From: Ophioceras dolichostomum
Lineage: Eukaryota; Ascomycota; Sordariomycetes; Magnaporthales; Ophioceraceae
Assembly: GCA_003049485.1 (NCBI GenBank)
Contig: PYST01000210.1
Coordinates: 1 to 64,000 of the forward strand
Reading direction: 5' to 3'
Length of the DNA: 64,000 nt
Part shown: in pieces, positions 56,232 to 64,000 of the stretch
Layout: each line of letters starts with the position of its first letter
Position numbering within the stretch: position 1 is the stretch's first letter
The notes under the pieces: generated by a model
Seen by the model: only the letters and a program-made list of their open reading frames with translations
The model's database searches: none
What the model was told of the DNA's origin: nothing
Program-made: the position numbers and the translations under genes

Positions 56232-58769
56232 CTACTTAATCTTCTTCTCGTGGACCATCAAGGCCGACACAAGCGCGAGGACCGCAAGGACAGAAGATGC
56301 CGCGAAAACCGACGTGACTGCAACCCTGTAGCACTCACGGACCACGCCCGCAAGCCCCGGCTCTAGCTCCTTGATATAGTCGAGGCTCTCCCGCACGCGC
56401 TGGCTGATCCGCTCGGCCTCCTCCCTGCCGTCTCCGTCTTCGCCTCCGCCTCCGCCGAGCCTCGCGGCCAGCTGTCGACGCAGTACGAACTGAAGCACGG
56501 CGGACATCACGATCACCCCGACCGAGATGCCGAGGCATCTGAACAGATACGTGAGAGCGATCACGACGGCCGTATCTGCCGGCTTTGAGTTGGCCACCGC
56601 GCCGACAAGGTTGATGGTTATGGCTGGGAGGGGGGAGAGAAGGAATGGATCGCCCGGATAGTTAATCAGCTATTTGCGAGTACTCTATATCAACGAAGAT
56701 CGAAGGGACCTAGCGGAGGGACGGAGCAGGAGAAAAGAAAGAAGCACGGAAAAATAAACGAACCTGCCTGGACACCAAAGCACGACAGCACCAGCCCAGC
56801 CGTCGTGCCGGCCCTAGAATCCGCAACCGCGCCCGAGAGCAGCACCAGCGGCACGTGGCTGAGCAGTGCCAGGCAGACAGACGCCACCAGCAGCCAGTAG
56901 TAGCGTCCGGTACGCCTGATGGCGAACCCGCTCCCGAGCGCGGCGATCATGGAGCCGGCGGCCGCCGGGCTGATCAGGAGCCCGGCGTCGGCGGCGGACA
57001 TGCCGTGGTAGGCTTGGTAGAGCAGTGGTAGGAAGAAATACTGGCGTGAGGAAGGATATGTCAGTAATCGCCTCTCAGGTTAGGTCAGGTCACGTCAGGT
57101 CACGTCGTCGGGTCAGCACGGTACTGTTTCGTCTCCTGGGTGAAGCTCCATCCATTATCGGCGTCCAAGAAAGAGAGGGGGGTGGCTGAGGTAGACAGGT
57201 GGGTCGGTAAGGTAGGTACTCAGAGACGCAACGCACAATCGGCATCTGATCAGCCAGACAGAAGAAATTGCACGAGTAGAACGGGACGAGCGCCTTGTCG
57301 AACAGGACGCGCATTGGCGCGATGGGGTGCGCGGCCACCTTCGTCTCGACGACGGCGAAGAGCGCGAAGAGGACGAGGCTGGCGGCCAGAGAGGCGAGCG
57401 TCGAGGTTCGGCCCCACCCCTTGTTGGAGCCGTGGTCGAGGCCGAGGAGCAGGGTTGAGATGGCGGCGACGAGGCAGACGGCGCCGGGGAAGTCGACTTG
57501 GTGCAGCTTTTCGAGCAGAGTGGTGCTGCTGTTTGGTTTCTTGGTGGTGGTGGTGGTGGTGATGGTACTACCCGGCTTTCGATCGTCGTGGTCGCCATCA
57601 CCGTCACCGTCATCATCGCCGTTGTTGGGGAGGCTTGTTGCTGCAGCCGCGGGCTTGGGTAGGTCGCGGAGGACAACGGAGACGGCCACGAAGGCGGCGA
57701 GGCAGATGGGTAGCTGGCCGAGGAAGGACCTTTTTTTCCGTACGTTGTTTCCTCGTTCGTACCTGTCAGTCACATACGGGGCCTGTGTTCGCCAAGCCAG
57801 TAGTAGTCCCCCCCTTTCCTTTTGTAGTGGTGTATCTAGGTATCACAAAAATATTACACTGACCATCGCCAACCCACAGAATCGGCCAGCAAGCCACCAA
57901 GAGGCAAGCCCGTGGCGGTGCCGATCCCGACCACGACGCTGACGGCGCCCTGCCACGCGCCCCTCTCGCGCAGGGGCACGAGGTCCGTCAGGACGATGGC
58001 GACGACGCTGTTCATGCCGCCTCCCCCCACGCCCGAGACGGCCCGCGCGACGATCAGCTGGTCGATGTGGCCGGCCAGGCCGCAGCCGAGGCAGCCCAGC
58101 CCGAAGACGGAGTACGCGAAGAGGAGGCACTGCTTCCTGCCGAAGATGTCGCTGAGCTTGCCGTAGAGCGGCTGGAAGCTTGTGAGGGTCAGGGAGTATC
58201 TGGGATTGGGGGAAGGGACAAGGGGCGGACGGACTGCTTGTGAGCGGAAGCGCTTGAGGGTGATGAACGGCTTGGACCCGTTTACGCAACTTGATGTCTG
58301 ACATTTTGACGATGATAGAATGTATATGTCTAGAACGCAGGCGTAAAGGGGTAAAGGACCTAGAAAGAGAAGAGAGAGAGAAAGAGACAGAATCGAATAT
58401 GCACGCAGTCGTGATCCAACTCATCTTGTTCAAGGCATGGAGATCGCTGCCGATCTTAGCATAAGTCGCCACAGGGAGGAGCTGGCCCAGGGCAACAAGA
58501 TACAAGCCCACAGCGGCGGCCATGAACACGGCTATCACGTTTGGTCGTGGCGGCGGCGGCGGCTGCGGAGGTTGGGGGGACATTGCCTCCCCGTCTCCGT
58601 CCTGGTCCTGGCCCTGGTCCAATCCCGAACAACGACCTCTTTTATCGAGGCCGAGATCGGCGGCCACGACGACTGAAGGCTGTGGTTTGCATGCCGCCCC
58701 GTTCTGCAGGAGGTCGAGCAAAGGGCTCCGCTCCGTGGGACGGCCGCTAATATCGCCGTCTCCGGCCAT
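56232..58769 (-). CDS. MFS transporter, Fnx1/VBA-like (DHA2-type layout)
   Basis: Five exons (58769-58405, 58199-57864, 57729-57237, 57040-56764, 56623-56232) join in phases 2, 2, 0 and 1 to give 620 residues. A cytosolic Pro/Gln-rich head precedes helix 1 (VFMAAAVGLYLVALGQLLPV). Then come SWITTAYSLTLTSFQPLY, motif A (GKLSDIFGRKQ), VARAVSGVGGGGMNSVV and a motif-C-like helix (VVVGIGTATGLPLGGLLAD). A variable loop with a Thr/Lys tract (TTTTTTKKP) lies mid-protein. The later half (YFFLPLLYQAYHGMSAADAG; LLISPAAAGSMIAALGSG) fits a 14-helix layout. The pattern TYAKIGSDLHALN is typical of Fnx1-type vacuolar basic amino-acid transporters and related drug exporters; the substrate is unknown. The usual helix-1 aspartate (ALDxTIVAT) is replaced by glycine here (ALGQLLPVAT). 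Confidence 0.88.
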
Positions 58770-61700
58770 AGTCTGGGATCAAGGACGGGTTACAGAGGAG
58801 TATCGTGGAGGAGAAGAAGGCCAGGGGTGAGAATGAGCCGGGGAATCGAGACAGATGCCACGCTTGCGGCGGAAGAGGGGGCGAGAAGATGGGAGTTGTC
58901 AAATACAAAGAGGCGAGAGAGCGAGAGCGGTGTCGATGAGGCATTAATAGCTCACCCACACTTGAGGCCATGCTATTGTACGACTACCTAGCTATATCTA
59001 TCTATCTTGGCGATATGGCTCCTATGCTGCCGCCTCGCTCAAGTGTTAGCTGGTGGCCCCTCATGGAAGCAGAAGGGGAGGGCGCCACACACATCCTTTT
59101 CCTCCGTCGTTGTGCAGAGATGCGTATCTGATTGCTATCTACTAGATGGTGAGGAAGTCATGTACGCTAGCTCGCCGCTAACGCACACGCATGCATGCAG
59201 GATGTCCCTTCAAAAAGAGCACAGTAGACGGAGTTGGGTATAGAATGAGCTTTCATTCTACATAGACATATACGCAGGTATGAGGATGGCGGCAAGGCCC
59301 GGTTGGGCGGCAGAGGGCGATTCTGCGAGCGAGAAGTACTGTGCAGGGGGAGGAATGAGGAGGATGTCAAAATCGCCCATATGGCGACGAGCTCTGACGG
59401 GATCTTGCAGAATGTATGGGAGGAGAGAAAGAGAGAGAGTGTGTGTGTATGTGCAGGAGGAGCGTCACGTTACCGAAACTCATAAGCAGCCACCCACGTC
59501 TCGGATGAGGTACAATGTAACGAGTGGGAAAGGTGGGTGGGAGGGGAGACAAGGTCCCGGGAGGAAAATGGGGAGAACTGTGGGTGACCAAGATGATGCA
59601 GCCTTCTCGGGAGGATCCTTGTAGATGTGAAGGGCAACACCAAGGGTACTAGTAGAGAGAGAGAGAGAGAGACGAGGAGACCTCCTGCCTTGCAGCCTGG
59701 CCGCGTCGGGTAGCGGGTCACTGGATGAACATAGTCCTTGCGGTGGTGGACGCGGAAAAGCCTGCATGTCGCCGGCGAGTTCCTTTATCCCGTGTGACCC
59801 TTTGCCAACATTCGTCGTCAGCTTCTGTAGGCAAGAGGAAAGAAGAAGGAGAAGAAGAAGACTAAGCTTGGCCGTCTGCGCTCTCAATATCTTCCTTGTC
59901 AGGACTGTCTAACCCAAGAAGCTTCCTATCGACCCAGGGAAGAAAGGCAGGCAAGCATCAGGTCGTCGGTACTCACATCTCATTATCAACTCCACACACT
60001 CTTCTCGGCACACTATGTGCAACTCCAACGTGTAAGTCTGAATCGAATACGGTGCAACACGACGCCGCTCCCGAGACAGCAAAGAGTCCGAACGGCATCC
60101 ACATCAGCGGCGTCCGCCACCGGACTCAGCAGATGTTGGAGAGAGACAGAGCCGTCGGTCGCGGTCGGCGAGATTGGCCTGCATCATCTCAGTCTGTCCT
60201 TCGGCCCGGCCTACATCTCGCTCCACTGAACATGCATTTCACTGAACATATCTCCTCCCCCGCTTCACATGATGTCTCGATGTCTCTCCGGACCGTCCAC
60301 CAACCAGGATTTCGAACAGATACTCGTCCATAGGCGTGGGGAAAGCCCGTTCGTGGGGTTGGCCAGGCGTCATTCTGGCTGGCAGAGCCAGACACCTGGT
60401 ACCTCCCTGATCGTCTGTAGTAGTGGCGAATACCTCAGGCTCCCGTCGCCCTATCTATTATCACAGTAGTACCAGGCATTATACGTTCAGCACTCATACC
60501 AAGTGTGATTTGCTTTTTTCGGACGGCGGTTTCGCATGGAACTCCTCTGCTCAATGCGCGCATCATGATAAGCGTCAATCATGCCAACCGAGGGCGCATC
60601 TCTCACATCCCAGGGACCAGGGGATATGCGGGTTCGAGTCGGAGGAGGAGGACGAACCGTTGATCCAACGTAGAAAAATCCGGGTTCTTCTTGCGAAGAA
60701 AGAGTTCGAAACTGTGGTTCCTGTGATTCCTGTGATTCAATGACATTTAAGGGGCGCACAAAGAGGGAGGCAGGCGGCGTGTGCCTGTTGCAAGACACTT
60801 GTTGTTGATTGTGATGAGCTTCCGGGATGAACGTCAGGGATACGGGTTAAGCCCTATCGGACGGACGGAGACAGCATTGGACGTCCTGGTGCTATCTCCT
60901 GCTCTCTGTTACTCTGTCTCAATGCTCGATCTTTCCGACAACGACTGTGCAAAACTCCGATTCAATTGGATGCTACCTTGCGGCAATCAACGATTGCAGT
61001 TTGCAAAAGCACAGACGTCGACATCGAGGTTCTCTCGCTGATTCCTCACCATCGTCAAAGGGACCCGATTTCAGTGCAGCGTCACTTGTGTTACATCATC
61101 AGGAACCGGAGCAAAATAAATGTGCACGCTAACTTTATAGGTACCAAGCGAGCGAGCCGTGGCCGAGCCCACCTTTGATGCAGGTTTCCTGCACACTGCC
61201 GCAGTGCCGCGCCGAAGGACGCACGCACGCAACCGTCAGGACTGGATGGGATGTGATGGAACGGGTGACGACGCGAAAATGGGTAATATAATGAAGCAAT
61301 TTCGAAAAAGGTGGGCTAGCCTACTTCCTTTCCCACGCCGGAGAGTGCGGAGTTTCGATGAGGAGGATTCTTACTGTGGTAGGTCACGTTGCTCAGAACT
61401 TCCGTCGGTGAGTCCAAAGAGTGACGAAGAGGATGAGATACGAGAAGGCTAGGACAGCGCCGTTGTTCGTTGTTCCTGTTGTTGTTGGTGCTACAGGGAG
61501 TCAAGGTACGAACAGCAGCACGACTTAGCAATGCCTGCTACTGCCACTTACTCACGGGGCCTGCTTTCCTGCCCAACTGCACTATTCGTGACACTTTGCG
61601 TGCCACCTACGGCGTTGTCTCTTCTGCCCTTTCTCTCCAGCTTGTCTCATGTCCTATTCCGTAGAGACATGCATCAAAGCCCCAGACCTTATCGCCGGAT

Positions 61701-63232
61701 TTCCGAGCGAGACCTACCTAGAGTCCTTTCTTAGGATCACACAACATCCCGCGCCGAATCTAGCGTTCGTTGGCTTCGTATCTGCTGCGTTCGTTGGCAC
61801 TTATTTCGGCCAGCCGGGAGGGGGCCCGTATGTCGGAGGTCCCAACTCAGAGGAGTCTGTCTGCTCCCAGCCGGACCGGGTGAAGACACTGGGATAGAGA
61901 GATACCTATGGATGTGTGCTTTTTGCCCTTTTTGGTCGTCGAAATAGCCGGTCAGACTAGTGAACAGGAAGAAATGGCTCCAAGGCTTGTCGTCATAGTA
62001 ATACAACTATGTGCTCTGCAGTAAGCAATAGGACCCTTTTTGTTCCGAGAAGTTTGGACTCGGAGGGGGCTTTTTGAGTTACAGTGCGTCAGTGGGTGGC
62101 CAAATCCGACCCCCTGCCCCTGATAGGGTCACGCCGTGGGCTGTTCCCCCTGTCATCTTACAGCGTGGGCAAGCGTGGGCTGAAAGCGGGGGCTTGGCAG
62201 CTTGCTTCTCAGAAGTGGCGGTTTCAGATGTCTGGGGGAGGGGTGCCTGCAGTCGACTTGGTATTGGTCGCGCATCTGTGTAAATTGCCCGTAGGACACT
62301 GAACGAGGTTAGCATGGTTGGCGCAGGCACCCGCGACTTCCAAGTTCGTTATGTTGTTTGCGCCCAGCACACCAGCCCAGCAGGAGAGGCCGGCGAGACG
62401 GCCTACCAGGACGATCTCGCTCGGCTCGGCTGCCTCTCATCAGCTGAATGAACGCCTCAAGTCTCAGGAATTTCCATCTAGTTTTCCCCTTCTTTTCTCT
62501 GCTTCTTTCTCAATCCTCATCCTCTCTCACACACCAGCCAATCTCTCTCTTTTCATTTTTCCTGTTTCTGTTTTAAACAATATCCTTAAGTTGTATTCTC
62601 TAATTGGGCCGGCCAAGACCAAGGCTCCGGCTTGCTGCCAACGAGCGTCTCTAATCCAATCCATCCCATCTTACAAACCCTTATAAGCCATCCTTCGTTC
62701 GACAGACACCGCCGAAATATATTGGGAACACCCGATGCGGGTCATGCATCCTCGTCCCTCGTCGTCCTCTTTGGAAAACGGAACGGGAAGATTGCATTGA
62801 GCAGCAGAGCATCCCTACTGGCTCCCATATAGGCTCCCTCGCTGGTGGTCTGTTCCTGCTGGTGACGCCGCTCTGTGCCGGGTCCTGCTTCATGGTTTTC
62901 GTCGGGCAGCAGCCTATCGTGCAGCAAGCAGGCTTACCCATAATTTCCAAGTTTCCACACAGTCATTGTTGTGTTGTCATTCTTGTCGTTCTTGTCACCA
63001 CCCCCTTCTCCATTCTTTGCCCTGCCGCCCCCTCTCCGAAGGTCCCGGGCAGTTCCCTGCCAGCGTCTTGGCCCCTCCTTTCCTTAGTACCTACCGAGCC
63101 TGAATTTTCCTCAGGCTCTCAGGGGCGTTTCGTCGCCGGCGCCGCGTGTGTGCTTTGCGCAGCATTGTAACTCCGTGCCCTGCCCTGTGGTGCCTGCGGT
63201 GCCTTCAAGGTACAGCTCATTAGCCGGAAATC
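58770..63232. other. Spacer (4.5 kb) with no supported gene
   Basis: The left part is the upstream region of the MFS gene. GA-rich microsatellites lie at 58365-58390 and 59654-59673. Frames are short. A 57-codon frame at 61279-61452 (+) beginning MGNIMKQFRKRW is the most protein-like but too short to support. The right part is presumably the promoter of the gene starting at 63233. Confidence 0.5.
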
Positions 63233-64000
63233 ATGGGGCTCACGACGCTCCAGGCTCCTAAAACGGGGCGGTCGCGCTTCTCCAAGGCGTTGCCCGCACC
63301 ACCTCCGGACCTCGACGTCGGCAACACCAGTGTCTTCGCCACCAGCAGCAGCACCGGGAGCAGCATGTTTCCACCGCGGACAACCTCCTCGAGCTCACCG
63401 ATGAGCGTACCGGCTCCTCCACTCTGGGGAACACAAGGCTCCATCGCATCCCCATCGTCCTCCGTATTAATGACCTCCCCGCTTCACTCGCCTCTCCCTC
63501 CCCTTCCTCCTCTCCCTCTTCTTTCCATGTCGGGATCTCAGGCGCTGCCACAGACGGCGCCTCCTCCGCAGACACCAATACGCCGTCGGCCGGTTGCGCC
63601 TCCGAGTACCCTCGCGCCGGTTCCGTCCAAACCGTCGCTGCCATCATCCCCGAGACCGTCGAACGCGTCTACGCCCACGCCCGCGCCCACGACAGCCCCA
63701 ACGCCGGCTCCGACGACTGCTCCGACGACTGCTCGGGCTCCAGCTTCAAATTTTATGTCCTCTTCCGCACTTCCCATACTACCACCGCCGTCTCCTGTCG
63801 CGTCACTCTCCAGCCTCCTCTCTGCGTACTCACATTCCTCGTCGGAGTGGGCACCACGATCGTCCGACGGCACGGCGAGCACCAAGAACTCGTCATACAC
63901 CGCGCCTTCTTCAGCAGCGATGGATGATTCGAAGAAGGACGGCTCTTCGTCACTGTCGCCATTCCCGGCTGCGCCGACGTCTGCGTTTGGTTTCCCGGGA
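63233..64000 (+). CDS. Pro/Ser-rich protein, 5' part only (runs off window)
   Basis: The frame opens at ATG 63233 (MGLTTLQAPKTGRSRFSKAL) and stays open for 256 codons to the edge, so the 3' end is missing. The visible part is rich in Pro, Ser, Thr and Ala and presumably disordered. Recognisable small blocks are SRFSKALPAPPP, TPIRRRPVAPPST, an APTTAPTPAPTTAPTTA repeat, and VASLSSLLSAYSHSSSEW followed by PRSSDGTASTKNSS. RRPV and SLLSAYS blocks recur in large disordered fungal proteins I have seen annotated only as hypothetical. No enzymatic domain is visible before the edge. A second + frame is also open for most of this length but has no ATG; I take it to be a shadow. Confidence 0.6.
   Translation, partial: MGLTTLQAPKTGRSRFSKALPAPPPDLDVGNTSVFATSSSTGSSMFPPRTTSSSSPMSVPAPPLWGTQGSIASPSSSVLMTSPLHSPLPPLPPLPLLSMSGSQALPQTAPPPQTPIRRRPVAPPSTLAPVPSKPSLPSSPRPSNASTPTPAPTTAPTPAPTTAPTTARAPASNFMSSSALPILPPPSPVASLSSLLSAYSHSSSEWAPRSSDGTASTKNSSYTAPSSAAMDDSKKDGSSSLSPFPAAPTSAFGFPG

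Noticed and set aside
60590..60650. GGGTTCGAGTC resembling a tRNA B box
   Set aside because: No matching A box, acceptor stem or anticodon arm could be folded around it. No tRNA called.
61279..61452. Short frame starting MGNIMKQFRKRW, resembling an N-myristoylated basic peptide
   Set aside because: Only 57 codons in a gene-poor region. Myristoylation-like starts are common by chance.

Overview
The window is nuclear DNA of a filamentous ascomycete, most likely a Sordariomycete. Genes are broken by short introns (about 50-300 bp) with fungal GTRNGY donors, CTRAY-like branch sites and YAG acceptors. Codons are rich in G/C at the third position, spacers are long, and the gene set is typical of that class: PacC, Ku80, Top3, Stb3, Rlp24 and Tim14. 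No species can be named from the sequence alone. I found no transposase, reverse transcriptase, rRNA, convincing tRNA or biosynthetic cluster.

Layout. 2.5-4.3 kb (-): a multi-pass membrane protein in three exons. 6.2-7.8 kb (-): a single-finger C2H2 protein. 12.3-13.0 kb (+): a GRGGAGN-repeat (DUF3602) protein. 13.3-14.2 kb (-) and 14.5-15.1 kb (+): ribosome biogenesis factor RLP24 and mitochondrial import J-protein TIM14/PAM18, sharing a 333-bp divergent promoter. 15.8-17.5 kb (-): a Gfd2-like DEDDh exonuclease-fold protein. 19.4-22.1 kb (-): Ku80 in six exons, divergent from a DUF4149/TMEM205-like membrane protein (22.6-23.4 kb, +). 24.0-24.6 kb (-): an unrecognised Ser-rich protein. 26.2-27.4 kb (-): a DUF1295 steroid-dehydrogenase-like membrane protein, divergent from DNA topoisomerase III (28.0-30.7 kb, +). 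34.0-35.2 kb (+): Sin3-binding factor STB3. 41.3-43.6 kb (+): the ambient-pH regulator PacC. 45.2-45.65 kb (+): a small Cys-rich secreted protein. 46.4-48.3 kb (-): a TPR/SET (SMYD-like) protein. 49.7-50.9 kb (-): a p-nitrophenylphosphatase/phosphoglycolate phosphatase of the HAD family. 54.2-55.1 kb (+): 6-phosphogluconolactonase. 56.2-58.8 kb (-): an Fnx1-like MFS transporter. 63.2 kb to the right edge (+): the start of a Pro/Ser-rich protein.

These are mostly unrelated housekeeping and regulatory genes, not an operon-like system. Most exon models were built by hand by matching donors, acceptors and reading phase; each phase closes exactly.

The strongest unexplained signal is a cluster of eleven PacC-type hexamers (GCCARG, either strand) in about 270 bp of spacer, 0.55-0.82 kb upstream of the pacC start, which suggests direct autoregulation. 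Second is an in-frame 56-codon extension of Top3 with no acidic residues that looks like a mitochondrial presequence. I saw no clearly novel multi-gene system and do not claim one.
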